Part shown: piece after piece, positions 17,227 to 25,630 of the stretch
Numbering within the stretch: position 1 is the first letter of the stretch
How the letters are laid out: every line of letters begins with the position of its first letter
Assembly (NCBI GenBank): GCA_964292325.1
Contig: CAXYVG010000016.1
Span: 1-51,285, forward strand
DNA from: CTSoil-075 sp964292325
Lineage (GTDB): Bacteria > Bacillota > Negativicutes > DSM-13327
Direction: 5' to 3'
DNA length: 51,285 nt
Notes under the pieces: generated by a model
What the model was told of the DNA's origin: nothing
What the model saw: the letters and a program-made list of their open reading frames with translations, nothing else
The model's database searches: none
Translations under genes and position numbers: made by a program

Positions 17227-19851
17227 ATGCCCCAACGATTTGTAATTGTTGATGGAAGTAGTTTAGTGCATAGAGCTTTTTACGCATTGCCCTTATTGAC
17301 GACTGCAGGCGGGCAGTATACGAATGCCGTGTATGGTTTTACGACTATGATGATCAAATTATTAAGTGAAATAAAGCCAGAGCTGATTGCTGTAGCTTTT
17401 GATAAAGGTAAGATTACGTTTCGCAATGAAGCATATGCTGAGTATAAAGCCCATCGCAAGCCTACACCAGGAGAGTTGTCACAACAATTTCCTTTCGTAA
17501 AAGAAGTATTACAGGCTCTTGGAATTAAGGCAATTGAACAAGCAGGATATGAGGGCGATGATATTATTGGTACGCTAGCAGCCAAAGCCGCAGAGGCAGG
17601 GCACCAAGTCATTATTGTTACTGGTGATCGTGATGCACTGCAACTGATTTCACCGCAAACGCAGGTCATGCTTACGAAAAAAGGTATTTCTGAGATGGAA
17701 ATATATGACACACAAGCTTTTGAGGAAAAATACGGTATTCAGCCCAAACAACAGATTGATATAAAAGGGCTTATGGGAGATTCATCGGATAATATCCCAG
17801 GAGTTCCAGGTGTTGGTGAGAAAACAGCAACAAAACTAATTGTTGAGTATGGATCAATTGAAAGAGTGCTTGAAAATATTGAACAAATATCGGGGAAAAA
17901 AATTCAGGAGAATTTGCGTACTCACAAAGAACTAGCTTTATTATCCAAGAAATTGGCCACGATTGTTTGTGATATGCCCCTAGAGTTTGTTACCGAAACC
18001 TTTCAGTTTCATCCCAATCGTGAACAAGTAGAACAATTATGCATAAAATTTGAATTTAAAACGTTATTGGCAAAAATGAATAGCATCTTTTCAGATGAGC
18101 AAAGTGCACCACTAGAAGAAGTAAATAATTTGCCACAGGTGGAATATATAACAGAAAAGGATGAAATCCAAGCAATTCTAAAACAAGTGCGGCAGGCAGC
18201 AGTAATGGAGTTTTATGCCATTATCACTGGTAGATTGCCTGACATTTGTATGCAGGGACTCGCTATCGTAGTGGAAGGGAAAACCGTTTATATTTCATCT
18301 GAAGTTGATAGCTGGAGTGAGGTGTTAACCTTATTTTCCGATCATACTGTGCGAAAAGTAACTCATGATGCCAAGAATATTTATCATGCTTGTACTAAAA
18401 TGGGAATGACATTGCAAGGAGCACTGTTTGATACGGTATTAGCAGCCTATTTATTAGATCCAACGGCAACTACTTATCATCTTACGGGACTTAAGGAGCA
18501 GTATCTTGGGAGAGCTAGTCATGCTCAACTAGAAAAAATGTCAGATCAACCAGTCTTTGCTGTAGCAGCAGTGGAAATGATTCATCAATTGTATCCGATT
18601 CTAATGCAGCGCCTAGTTGATAATAAGCTGGAACAGTTATTTTATGAAATAGAGATCCCCTTGGTAGAAACTCTTGCTACTATCGAAAATTATGGAATCC
18701 AAGTGGATGTAAACTACTTAAAAGTCATGTCAAACGATATTGGAACTAAAATAGCATCTTTATTGGAAGAAATTTATCGATGTGCTGGAGAAAAATTCAA
18801 TGTAAATTCTCCAAAGCAATTGGGAGTCATTTTATTTGAAAAACTGAATCTCCCGGTTATAAAAAAAACGAAAACTGGATATTCTACAGATGTAGAAGTT
18901 TTGGAAAAATTATCCGATCAGCATGAAATCATTCATACGCTATTAGAATATCGGACGTTGACTAAATTGAAGTCAACCTATCTGGATAGTCTGGCAGTTT
19001 TGGTCTGTCAGCACGCAGGTCGTATACATACTACTTTTAACCAGATGGTTACTGCCACTGGTAGATTGAGTAGTTCAGATCCTAATCTGCAAAATATTCC
19101 AATCAGAACAGAGGTGGGACGGAAAATCCGCGAGTTATTTGTGCCTGGGGAAGGGTATGACTATATTATGTCTGCTGATTATTCACAGATTGAACTGAGG
19201 ATATTAGCCGATATGTCAAATGATGCTAATTTATTGGAATCATTTGCGCACAATCAGGATGTTCATACTCGCACGGCCTCTGAAGTATTTGAAGTACCGA
19301 TGTCTGAAGTGACTCCAGAACTGCGTTCTCGAGCGAAGGCTGTTAATTTTGGTATTGTATATGGGATTAGTGATTATGGATTATCCCGTGATATTGGCGT
19401 TAGTCGTAAAGAAGCAGGCCAATATATTGAAAATTATTTTGTTAAATATCATGGGGTTAAAGAATTTATCGAACGAGTTATTAAAGAAGCCCATCAGCGT
19501 GGATATGTTACCACTTTATTTGGACGACGTCGCTATTTACCTGATATCAATAGTAGTAATTTCAATCAACGGTCTTTTGCTGAACGTACAGCCATGAATA
19601 CGCCGATACAAGGGACGGCAGCTGATATCATTAAAAAAGCAATGATTGATGTGCATCATGCGTTACAAAAAGCAAAATTGAAGAGCCGTATTTTATTGCA
19701 GGTACATGATGAATTAGTTCTAGAAGTACCTAAAGCAGAAGTAGAGCAGGTTGGGAATATAGTACAACAGGCAATGCAACAAAGTGTCAAGCTACAGGTG
19801 CCTTTGGTTGTAGATATAAAGACAGGGGAAAATTGGGCAACTGCAAAATAG
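17227..19851 (+). CDS. polA: DNA polymerase I
   Basis: 874 residues, the usual length. The 5'-3' exonuclease domain (1 to about 290) includes VDGSSLVHRAFYAL, GYEGDDIIGTLA and GDSSDNIPGVPGVGEKTA. The middle 3'-5' exonuclease-like domain lacks the DxE motif (AVMEFYAIITG at that point), so proofreading is probably absent, as in Bacillus-type enzymes. Polymerase motifs A (SADYSQIELRILA), B (RSRAKAVNFGIVYG) and C (LLQVHDELVLEV) are intact. It starts a tight run with mutM, coaE, a lytic transglycosylase and a solute-binding lipoprotein, with gaps of 14-53 bp. Confidence 0.97.
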   Translation: MPQRFVIVDGSSLVHRAFYALPLLTTAGGQYTNAVYGFTTMMIKLLSEIKPELIAVAFDKGKITFRNEAYAEYKAHRKPTPGELSQQFPFVKEVLQALGIKAIEQAGYEGDDIIGTLAAKAAEAGHQVIIVTGDRDALQLISPQTQVMLTKKGISEMEIYDTQAFEEKYGIQPKQQIDIKGLMGDSSDNIPGVPGVGEKTATKLIVEYGSIERVLENIEQISGKKIQENLRTHKELALLSKKLATIVCDMPLEFVTETFQFHPNREQVEQLCIKFEFKTLLAKMNSIFSDEQSAPLEEVNNLPQVEYITEKDEIQAILKQVRQAAVMEFYAIITGRLPDICMQGLAIVVEGKTVYISSEVDSWSEVLTLFSDHTVRKVTHDAKNIYHACTKMGMTLQGALFDTVLAAYLLDPTATTYHLTGLKEQYLGRASHAQLEKMSDQPVFAVAAVEMIHQLYPILMQRLVDNKLEQLFYEIEIPLVETLATIENYGIQVDVNYLKVMSNDIGTKIASLLEEIYRCAGEKFNVNSPKQLGVILFEKLNLPVIKKTKTGYSTDVEVLEKLSDQHEIIHTLLEYRTLTKLKSTYLDSLAVLVCQHAGRIHTTFNQMVTATGRLSSSDPNLQNIPIRTEVGRKIRELFVPGEGYDYIMSADYSQIELRILADMSNDANLLESFAHNQDVHTRTASEVFEVPMSEVTPELRSRAKAVNFGIVYGISDYGLSRDIGVSRKEAGQYIENYFVKYHGVKEFIERVIKEAHQRGYVTTLFGRRRYLPDINSSNFNQRSFAERTAMNTPIQGTAADIIKKAMIDVHHALQKAKLKSRILLQVHDELVLEVPKAEVEQVGNIVQQAMQQSVKLQVPLVVDIKTGENWATAK

Positions 19852-19875
19852 TGAGATGGGATCGGGAGGATTATA

Positions 19876-20700
19876 ATGCCAGAAATGCCAGAAATCGAAA
19901 TAATTAAACGTACTTTAATTGATAAAGTCTCTGGACGGATGATCAAAGAAGTAGAATTTTTGCTATCACGATTAGTAAAGTGGCCTTCTGCTGGTGAATT
20001 TCAAGCCGTACTTACCAATAAAAAAATTATAACGCTCACTAGACGTGGAAAATATTTATTATTTCATTTGGATAATCAGCAAATTATGGTTGTTCATCTT
20101 CGGATGACGGGACGTCTCAGCTATATTACACCTGGTATGGAGACTGATCCATTTACTCGTATTATCTTTAAACTGGATAATGGCGATATGTTATTATATG
20201 CTGATACGCGTACCTTAGGGACACTCTATTTGTTGCCTCCTGATGAACTATGGCGTATTTCAGGGCTCGCTAATATGGGGCCTGAACCATTGTCAATGGA
20301 ATTTTCTTTGCCGTATATTACAGATATGCTTAGAAAACGTCATGGCAATCTAAAAGGAGTATTATTAAATCAAAAATATATTGGTGGTCTGGGGAATATT
20401 TATGTAGATGAAAGCATGGCGATTGCGGGTATCCACCCTGAACGTATTGCTAGTAGTTTGACCGATGATGAAATAGAAAAGCTATTTCATGCTATTAACA
20501 AAGTCATTGCTGATGGTATTACCCATGGTGGTACGACTTTTCGTGATTATCGTGATGGAAATGGTCAAAAGGGTACGCATCAACATCATCTTATCGTATA
20601 CGGTCGTAAGGCAGCTCCTTGCCGTACCTGTAGTACACCTATTGTCTGGAAAACAGTAGCCGGCCGCGGTACTCATTTTTGTCCGAATTGTCAAAAATAA
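19876..20700 (+). CDS. mutM: Formamidopyrimidine-DNA glycosylase
   Basis: Base-excision repair enzyme that removes 8-oxoguanine and nicks the abasic site. 274 residues. After Met removal the N-terminal Pro-Glu (PEMPEIE) provides the nucleophile. The helix-two-turn-helix segment contains LLNQKYIGGLGNIYVDE, and the C-terminal zinc finger has CRTC and CPNC. The position between polA and coaE is the conserved Firmicute order. An upstream CGGGAGG ribosome-binding site supports the start. Confidence 0.97.
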   Translation: MPEMPEIEIIKRTLIDKVSGRMIKEVEFLLSRLVKWPSAGEFQAVLTNKKIITLTRRGKYLLFHLDNQQIMVVHLRMTGRLSYITPGMETDPFTRIIFKLDNGDMLLYADTRTLGTLYLLPPDELWRISGLANMGPEPLSMEFSLPYITDMLRKRHGNLKGVLLNQKYIGGLGNIYVDESMAIAGIHPERIASSLTDDEIEKLFHAINKVIADGITHGGTTFRDYRDGNGQKGTHQHHLIVYGRKAAPCRTCSTPIVWKTVAGRGTHFCPNCQK

Positions 20701-20753
20701 TATAGTGGCAGAATAGAATGTTGTCACTGATATAGAGTGGTGGAGGAAGCAAA

Positions 20754-21362
20754 ATGTATATTATTGGCTTGACAGGCGGCATTGCCAGCGGTAAAAGTAC
20801 TGTCAGTACTATATTAGCCGAATTGGGAATATATATTATTGATGCTGATGAGATAGCTCGCAGCATTGTTATGCCAAGGGAACCTGCATGGCATGAAATT
20901 GTAGCTCATTTTGGCAGTGCGATTTTATTAACGAATGACCAGATCAACCGAGAAATATTAGGTGAAAAGATATTTAAAAATAAAGAAGAACGTCAATGGC
21001 TAGAAAGTGTTACGCATCCTTATATTCAAAAAGAAATCAATATAAAGATTGAGCAGGCTAAATTGCTTGGTGAAAAGTGTATTGTACTAGATATACCTTT
21101 GCTATTTGAAATAGGATGGGAAAGTATGGTTAATGAAATATGGGTGGTTTATGTTCGAGAAGAAGTTCAAATATCTAGGCTGATGGCTCGGAATCAATTC
21201 ACGCATCAGCAGGCGATGGATCGAATTGATGCTCAAATGAGTTTGATAGAAAAAGTAAAAAAAGCAAACGTGGTTATTGATAATAATTTAGATATTGAGC
21301 ATGCAAAAAAACAAGTGTCTGTCGCATGGGGAAGATTGCGAAATAACATAGTTGGCATGTAG
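20754..21362 (+). CDS. coaE: Dephospho-CoA kinase
   Basis: Last step of coenzyme A synthesis: phosphorylates the 3'-hydroxyl of dephospho-CoA. 202 residues with P-loop GLTGGIASGKST at residues 5-16, the DADEIAR substrate segment and VIDNN near the C-terminus. GGTGGAGGAAG precedes the ATG. Confidence 0.96.
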   Translation: MYIIGLTGGIASGKSTVSTILAELGIYIIDADEIARSIVMPREPAWHEIVAHFGSAILLTNDQINREILGEKIFKNKEERQWLESVTHPYIQKEINIKIEQAKLLGEKCIVLDIPLLFEIGWESMVNEIWVVYVREEVQISRLMARNQFTHQQAMDRIDAQMSLIEKVKKANVVIDNNLDIEHAKKQVSVAWGRLRNNIVGM

Positions 21363-21385
21363 TAATGGTAGCGGAGTGATTTATT

Positions 21386-21955
21386 TTGCAAATTTTAACC
21401 CGGATAAAAATCCTAGTCAGTATGATAATAATCATAAGTTCCACTTTCTATATCGTATATAATAGCGAGTGGTTTCAAAAAAAATATGTATATCCATTTC
21501 CTTATCAAGAAATAATATATAGTTATGCATTAGAAAAAGAAATAGATCCATTTTTAGTCGTTGCTGTCATTCGAGCGGAAAGCAAGTTTAAAACCCAAGC
21601 AAAGTCACCAAAAGGTGCTCTGGGACTGATGCAAATGATGCCGGAGACGGCAATATGGGTAGCGCAACAGATGGATGAATCAGATTTTGACATCAGTCAA
21701 TTGGAGAATCCAAAGATCAGCATTCGTATGGGTACATGGTACTTGAAATCGCTGGAAAAAGAGTTTGACGGCAATGAAGTACTAATGTTAGCTGCCTATA
21801 ATGGTGGTAGGGGAAATGTAAAACAGTGGATGACTAAGTATAATTGGACGATGTCTTTTGCTCAGATTGAAGAAATCCCTTTTCTAGAAACAAGACAATA
21901 TGTAGATAAAGTTTTATCTAGTAGGCAACGTTATCAAGAGCTATATGGTAAGTAA
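21386..21955 (+). CDS. Membrane-anchored lytic transglycosylase (SLT family)
   Basis: 189 residues from a TTG start with GGAG upstream. One N-terminal membrane segment (about 7-24) anchors an SLT/Slt70-type catalytic domain. The catalytic glutamate is in VIRAESKF, followed by the conserved GALGLMQMMPETA and the AAYNGG motif. It cleaves peptidoglycan to 1,6-anhydromuropeptides. It often follows coaE in Firmicutes. Confidence 0.92.
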   Translation: MQILTRIKILVSMIIIISSTFYIVYNSEWFQKKYVYPFPYQEIIYSYALEKEIDPFLVVAVIRAESKFKTQAKSPKGALGLMQMMPETAIWVAQQMDESDFDISQLENPKISIRMGTWYLKSLEKEFDGNEVLMLAAYNGGRGNVKQWMTKYNWTMSFAQIEEIPFLETRQYVDKVLSSRQRYQELYGK

Positions 21956-21969
21956 GGAGAGAGGTCATT

Positions 21970-23610
21970 TTGCAGAATAAGCCAAGTGTTTTATGGTGTA
22001 TGATGTTGGTTCTTATACTATTTGTGAGTGGTTGTAGCTCCTCGAAATTAGCACCGAATTCTAATATAACCAAGAGTGAAATGATGCAGGGGGGCAATCT
22101 GGTCTATGGTAGTCTTCAAGAACCTGATACCTTAAATCCTCTATTGTCTGATTTGTTGGCGACTGCTGAAATCAGTAGTCTTATTTTTAGTGGTTTGGTG
22201 ATAACCAATGAGATGGGACAATGGATTTCTGACTTAGCAGTAGAAGTTCCTACTTTGCAAAATGGCGGTGTAAGCCAAGATGGTTTGACTGTAACCTATA
22301 AACTTAGGCAAGGCATCACATGGCATGATGGCAAAAATTTTACTGCTAATGATGTAGTTTTTACTTGGCAAACGATTATGAATTCCAAAGTAAATGTGGT
22401 GTCGCGTGAGGGGTATGACAAAATTAAAGCCATTGATACTCCAGATCCATATACCGTTATTATACGGTTTAATGAATACTATGCATCATACTTGACGCTA
22501 TTTAATGCTATTTTGCCAAAACATATCTTAGAGGCACAAGGGGATATTAATAAGGCTGCGTTTAATCGTTCGCCAGTTGGCACAGGACCATTTAAATTTA
22601 AAGAATGGCGTTTAGCTGAGGCTGTTGTAGTAGAAGCTAATGCGGCCTATTTCCGTGGTAAGCCGAATCTTGATACGATCGTTTATAAAGTGATACCAGA
22701 TAATAATGTTATGTTACTTCAGCTAAAAGCTGGTGCCATTGATATTATGAGTAATGTTGGTATTGCTCAGCTTGATCAAGTGAAAGATATTGATGGTATA
22801 GAGACAATTGTCACACCTAATATGATTTGGGAACATTTAGATTTTAATTTAGACAATAGTTTGTTTCAGGATGTACGGATACGTCAAGCGATTGCCCTAG
22901 GGATTGATAAACAAGGAATGATCGCAAATGTGCTTAAGAATGCAGCGAGCATAGCGGTTGGGGATCAATCGCCGTTATCATGGGCATATAATCCAACACT
23001 CCATCAAGAAGTGCGTGATGTAGAGGCTGCTCGTGCTCTTTTGGTACAAGCAGGGTGGAACCTTGGGGGAGATGGTATTTTTGTTAAAGACGGGAAAAAG
23101 TTAGCTTTTTCCTTGGCGTTTCCTGCAGGTAATAAAAGTCGAGAGACCATTGCCAGCGTACTAGCCCAGCAACTAAAAGAAGTAGGGATTTTAGTAGAGC
23201 TACAACCGATCGATACCAAGATATTTTTCGGTGAAGTATTAAAAAAACGAGGGTTTGAATCGGCTATGTATGCTTGGGTAGCTGGTGTTGATCCGAATAA
23301 CTTGAATTTATGGCATTCGAAGAAAATTCCCGGTCGTACGAACGGTTATGAAGGTCAAAATTATCCTGGATGGCGTAATGCTGAAATTGATGCACTGACA
23401 GAACAGGGAGCACGCACGACTGACATAGAAGGACGCAAACAGATATATTTTAGAATTCAGGATATAATCGTGCAAGAGTGCCCGATAATACCTTTATATT
23501 TTAGAAGTAATATTGATGCCGTAAAAAAAACAGTACTCAATTATCAATCAAACCCTACACCGACAGGAAATTTGTGGAATGCTTGGAAATGGGGATTTGT
23601 GAAAAAATAA
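21970..23610 (+). CDS. Peptide/nickel-type ABC transporter substrate-binding lipoprotein
   Basis: 546 residues, TTG start 14 bp after the transglycosylase and preceded by AAGGAGAGAGG. A lipoprotein signal with lipobox VSGC places it on the outer face of the membrane. The remainder fits the family 5 extracellular solute-binding fold (OppA/DppA): GNLVYGSLQEPDTLNPLLSD near the mature N-terminus and NLWNAWKWGF near the end. No permease or ATPase genes are in the window, so it either works with distant subunits or is an orphan receptor. Confidence 0.9.
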   Translation: MQNKPSVLWCMMLVLILFVSGCSSSKLAPNSNITKSEMMQGGNLVYGSLQEPDTLNPLLSDLLATAEISSLIFSGLVITNEMGQWISDLAVEVPTLQNGGVSQDGLTVTYKLRQGITWHDGKNFTANDVVFTWQTIMNSKVNVVSREGYDKIKAIDTPDPYTVIIRFNEYYASYLTLFNAILPKHILEAQGDINKAAFNRSPVGTGPFKFKEWRLAEAVVVEANAAYFRGKPNLDTIVYKVIPDNNVMLLQLKAGAIDIMSNVGIAQLDQVKDIDGIETIVTPNMIWEHLDFNLDNSLFQDVRIRQAIALGIDKQGMIANVLKNAASIAVGDQSPLSWAYNPTLHQEVRDVEAARALLVQAGWNLGGDGIFVKDGKKLAFSLAFPAGNKSRETIASVLAQQLKEVGILVELQPIDTKIFFGEVLKKRGFESAMYAWVAGVDPNNLNLWHSKKIPGRTNGYEGQNYPGWRNAEIDALTEQGARTTDIEGRKQIYFRIQDIIVQECPIIPLYFRSNIDAVKKTVLNYQSNPTPTGNLWNAWKWGFVKK

Positions 23611-23647
23611 TAAAATAATAGGGCGATACTTGGTTCTGGAAATTTAC

Positions 23648-23676
23648 TTGACGATCTTTTGATGTTATGGTAATAT
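23648..23676 (+). promoter_or_regulatory. Promoter of the two tRNA-Leu genes
   Basis: TTGACG (23648-23653) and TAATAT (23671-23676) are spaced 17 bp, ending 24 bp upstream of tRNA-Leu(CAG). Confidence 0.6.
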
Positions 23677-23700
23677 TGATAGTGTCGCTGTGATGATCCT

Positions 23701-23786
23701 GCGGTCGTGGCGGAATGGCAGACGCGCTAGATTCAGGTTCTAGTGAGGGAAACTTCATGGAGGTTCAAGTCCTCTCGACCGCACCA
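23701..23786 (+). tRNA. tRNA-Leu, anticodon CAG
   Basis: 86 nt with encoded CCA. The acceptor GCGGTCG pairs with CGACCGC, the anticodon stem CTAGA/TCTAG holds loop TTCAGGT (anticodon CAG, reads CUG), and a long variable arm is present. Confidence 0.97.
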
Positions 23787-23853
23787 ATTGATACTAATTC
23801 TTACCCTCAATTTTATAATAAATCTTAGATCATAAAACAGCATATCACAAAAC

Positions 23854-23939
23854 GCGGTAGTGGCGGAACGGCAGACGCACCAGCTTGAGGGGCTGGCGCT
23901 CGCAAGGGCGTGATGGTTCAAATCCATTCTACCGCACCA
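23854..23939 (+). tRNA. tRNA-Leu, anticodon GAG; integration target
   Basis: 86 nt with encoded CCA. The acceptor GCGGTAG pairs with CTACCGC, and the anticodon stem CCAGC/GCTGG holds TTGAGGG (anticodon GAG, reads CUC/CUU). From the anticodon arm to the CCA it is duplicated exactly at 37985-38039 and in diverged form at 25112-25153. This marks it as the attachment site used by the mobile elements downstream. Confidence 0.97.
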
Positions 23940-23951
23940 TTAAAATCAAGC

Positions 23952-23983
23952 ATTCCGAGACTTTTGGTCTTGGAATTTTTTTT
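23952..23983 (+). terminator. Terminator of the tRNA-Leu pair
   Basis: ATTCCGAGAC and GTCTTGGAAT form a 10-bp stem with one G-T pair around TTTTG, followed by eight T. The same hairpin accompanies each of the three tRNA 3' ends (also 25165-25197 and 38053-38084). Confidence 0.85.
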
Positions 23984-23986
23984 GTC

Positions 23987-24007
23987 GTAGAGACACAATA
24001 GAGACAC
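23987..24007 (+). repeat. Paired 11-bp repeats beside the attachment site
   Basis: Two copies of an AATAGAGACAC-type unit (the first is GTAGAGACAC) lie 50 bp from the tRNA end. Position and direct repetition suit arm-type binding sites of a tyrosine integrase. They also occur in the right copy near 38088-38108. Confidence 0.6.
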
Positions 24008-24165
24008 AATGCATTTTTACGGCTAAAATATGATCATTATTTTTGGTGCATTTGTATTTTAGTGTTTATGTTTATACATTGCTGAGTATAAATATTCATG
24101 ATGCTATTTATAATTTTTATGTTAAAGTAAAGAAAAAGCCGAGATGATAAGCCTCGACTTGATGA

Positions 24166-24405
24166 TTATACTAAAGTGCTGGTGACAGCGAGTATCTTTG
24201 ATTTTGTCTTATTGATGATATGACCATAGGTATCAACTAAGGTCTTGATCTGTTTATGACCAGTTGCTGACATGACAGTATTGACGTCGATTCCTGCATC
24301 AAGTAGCTTTGATGCAAAATTATGATGAAGATCATGAAAGGTTACATCTTCAAGATTTGCTTTTTTTCTCCAACGCATCATCTTACTCTGTTCTCGCATT
24401 CTCAA
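24166..24405 (-). pseudogene. C-terminal remnant of a tyrosine integrase, left copy
   Basis: 79 codons match only the last third of a phage-type tyrosine recombinase: FHDLHHNFASKLLDAG, the GHKQIKT segment and the nucleophile in LVDTYGHI. The arm-binding and core-binding domains are missing, and the HxxR box reads HDLH, so the second catalytic arginine is lost. It points toward the tRNA, as usual for integrase genes next to their attachment site. It cannot be active alone. Confidence 0.85.
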
Positions 24406-24476
24406 TAAATGAAAAAAAGGAACGGGCGATGTTTGACAGTTTTGTCATACTTCCCGTTCCTTTTTGCTAGGTCTAT

Positions 24477-24668
24477 AAAGAGAAACTAGCGAAAGCCTTA
24501 AAAACTACTGCGGAATATATTTTAGGGCAAGAAGGAGAGCATGGGAAGCTCGAACATCTTCCAGAACAGCTTAGAGAATGGATATTTAATCCTAAGTCGG
24601 TTTCTTATTTAGCGAAGGCGTATATGGAATATCAGCAGGATCAGATGAATGAGTTTTTGAATAAGTAA
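24477..24668 (+). pseudogene. C-terminal fragment of an XRE-family (CI-like) repressor
   Basis: An open stretch of 63 codons without a start encodes EKLAKALKTTAEYILG, the typical end of a helix-turn-helix XRE domain, and then a short acidic tail (SYLAKAYMEYQQDQMNEF) to a TAA. The DNA-binding helices are missing. It lies divergent from the integrase remnant, the normal prophage/ICE arrangement. Confidence 0.7.
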
Positions 24669-24726
24669 AAATTCATTGTAGAGGTAAGTTTTGATAGCTT
24701 GCTCCTTATCGCTTTTATAGTTTTTT

Positions 24727-24848
24727 AAAAAGGAATAAATGAAGTTAATGCTAGAAAAAAAGTTGATGAAGCTTTCCAAATACGAATCAATGGATACTCT
24801 CCAATTGAGCCATTAACGGTCATTAACTCTAAGATTTTTAGAGAATAA
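24727..24848 (+). pseudogene. Fragment of the gene also present at 38775-39041
   Basis: The first 72 bp (24727-24798) are identical to 38941-39012. The frame continues as RINGYSPIEPLTVINSKIF to a stop at 24848. This copy lacks its 5' part (a stop lies just upstream) but keeps what is probably the true C-terminus of the protein. Confidence 0.6.
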
Positions 24849-24850
24849 AA

Positions 24851-24879
24851 TTGACAAAACGTAATAAATTTGATATAAT
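24851..24879 (+). promoter_or_regulatory. Perfect consensus promoter of a small RNA
   Basis: TTGACA (24851-24856), 17 bp, TATAAT (24874-24879): an exact sigma-A consensus. No open frame of note follows; the predicted start falls on the first RNA hairpin at about 24886. Confidence 0.8.
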
Positions 24880-24885
24880 CTACTC

Positions 24886-24955
24886 GATGGAGGGAGTGTT
24901 TCCTGCACCATCACCCCCTACAGGACCTAAGTTCATGTAGGTTTTTCTTTTTTTT
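24886..24955 (+). ncRNA. Structured RNA candidate, copy 1
   Basis: The first hairpin has an outer stem GATGG/CCATC (24886-24890 and 24908-24912) around AGGGA-GTGT-TTCCT and GCA. The second is a hairpin CCTACA-GGAC-CTAA-GTTC-A-TGTAGG (24917-24941), followed by TTTTTC and eight T, so it acts as terminator. A consensus promoter lies seven bases upstream. Copy 2 at 24995 repeats the same plan with compensating base changes in the outer stem. I do not recognise the family. Confidence 0.6.
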
Positions 24956-24960
24956 ATTGA

Positions 24961-24990
24961 ATTATTATATTCTAACAAGAATATAATAAT
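24961..24990. repeat. Inverted repeat between the two RNA copies
   Basis: A perfect 13-bp stem (24961-24973 and 24978-24990) with loop AACA. The right arm contains TATAAT (24982-24987), so it may be a promoter-operator for copy 2. Confidence 0.5.
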
Positions 24991-24994
24991 AATA

Positions 24995-25080
24995 GCGGAG
25001 GGGTAATTCCTGCACCGCAGAACCTTATAGGACGGCGTTCTGTAAGATGATAAAGCGGGCTTAAAGGCTCGCTTTATTTA
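24995..25080 (+). ncRNA. Structured RNA candidate, copy 2
   Basis: The outer stem GCGG/CCGC encloses AGGGG-TAA-TTCCT and GCA. A perfect 10-bp hairpin CTTATAGGAC-GGC-GTTCTGTAAG (25024-25046) follows, then a terminator-like stem ATAAAGCG/CGCTTTAT (25050-25077). The shared elements with copy 1 are TTCCTGCACC after an AGGGR loop stem, and GGAC/GTTC in the second hairpin. Confidence 0.6.
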
Positions 25081-25111
25081 TATAATTACATAAAGAGATC
25101 GTGCTAATGTA

Positions 25112-25153
25112 GCTCGCAAGGGCGTGGAAGTTCAAATCTTCTCTACCGCGCCA
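25112..25153 (+). other. Diverged tRNA-Leu 3' end, putative left attachment site
   Basis: Variable arm, T-arm and acceptor 3' strand of a leucine tRNA (GCTCGCAAGGGCGTGG to CTACCGCGCCA), followed by the same terminator hairpin (25165-25197). The T-stem differs from the intact tRNA (GAAG/CTTC), but pairing is kept, and the discriminator base is G. It lacks a 5' half, so it is not a gene. Confidence 0.75.
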
Positions 25154-25200
25154 ATGAAATCAAACATTCCGAGACTTTTGGTCTTAGAATGTTTTTTACC

Positions 25201-25232
25201 CTGGAGACACTATGGAGACACTATGGAGACAC
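25201..25232 (+). repeat. Three 11-bp repeats, left end of the island
   Basis: CTGGAGACAC followed by two TATGGAGACAC units. They match 37796-37826 and are candidate arm-type integrase sites. Confidence 0.7.
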
Positions 25233-25390
25233 TATTATTTTGGACTCGTCATTTTAGACGTGATTTTGGTGCCCAGTGGTGTGTTTTCCTATATAAAAAC
25301 ACTAAATTTTTGATATAAAGTCATGAAAAAATAGACAAAAATTCATACATGGCTTTGTCTCTTGATATCCTAAATAAGTATGTTTTGTAT

Positions 25391-25419
25391 TCGCTTAAAC
25401 TTAGTTTAAGCGATTTTTT
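25391..25419 (+). terminator. Terminator in the island's left flank
   Basis: A perfect 10-bp stem TCGCTTAAAC/GTTTAAGCGA followed by seven T. The stretch 25233-25535 has no convincing gene; this hairpin may shield the restriction operon from read-through. Confidence 0.75.
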
Positions 25420-25535
25420 TGTCGATTATTGGTGTTTTTGCAAATAAACAAATAAATGTGCAGAATTTGGAGGAGTTTGTGTAAAAGTATGGAAGGATAA
25501 ATAAATATCAGTCCTCTTAAATGTAAAAATAGTAA

Positions 25536-25593
25536 TCCCATTATAGTTTAATATTTTAGTATTGACATACTAAAATATTAAACTATAATGGGA
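25536..25593 (+). promoter_or_regulatory. Promoter embedded in a 26-bp perfect inverted repeat
   Basis: Two perfect 26-bp arms (25536-25561 and 25568-25593) flank the six bases TTGACA. That loop is a consensus -35. TATAAT lies 16 bp further in the right arm (25584-25589). The restriction operon begins 38 bp downstream. The symmetry suggests a dimeric repressor site or a cruciform switch covering the promoter. Confidence 0.8.
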
Positions 25594-25630
25594 AATGTAG
25601 CGTGTAAGAAATCCTGAGAGGAGAATTATC

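Larger units (their letters stand above)
23884..24573 (+). repeat. 690-bp perfect direct repeat, left copy
   Basis: By direct reading the sequence is identical to 37985-38674 (constant offset 14101, no gaps). It starts inside the tRNA-Leu(GAG) anticodon arm and runs through the tRNA 3' end, the tRNA terminator, two 11-bp repeats, the integrase remnant and the first part of the repressor remnant. Recombination between the copies would remove 14.1 kb and leave an intact tRNA. Confidence 0.95.

Noticed and set aside
23555..23927. Minus-strand frames across the two tRNA-Leu genes
   Set aside because: They are antisense to tRNA sequence and have no ribosome-binding sites.
24851..25080. Retron, CRISPR or known riboswitch as explanation of the tandem RNAs
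   Set aside because: No reverse transcriptase or cas gene is present, there is no regular repeat-spacer pattern, no gene follows under riboswitch-like control, and the motif matches none of the riboswitch consensus sequences I can recall.
25124..25318. Frame over the left 11-bp repeats
   Set aside because: It is made of tRNA fragment, terminator and direct repeats; nothing protein-like.
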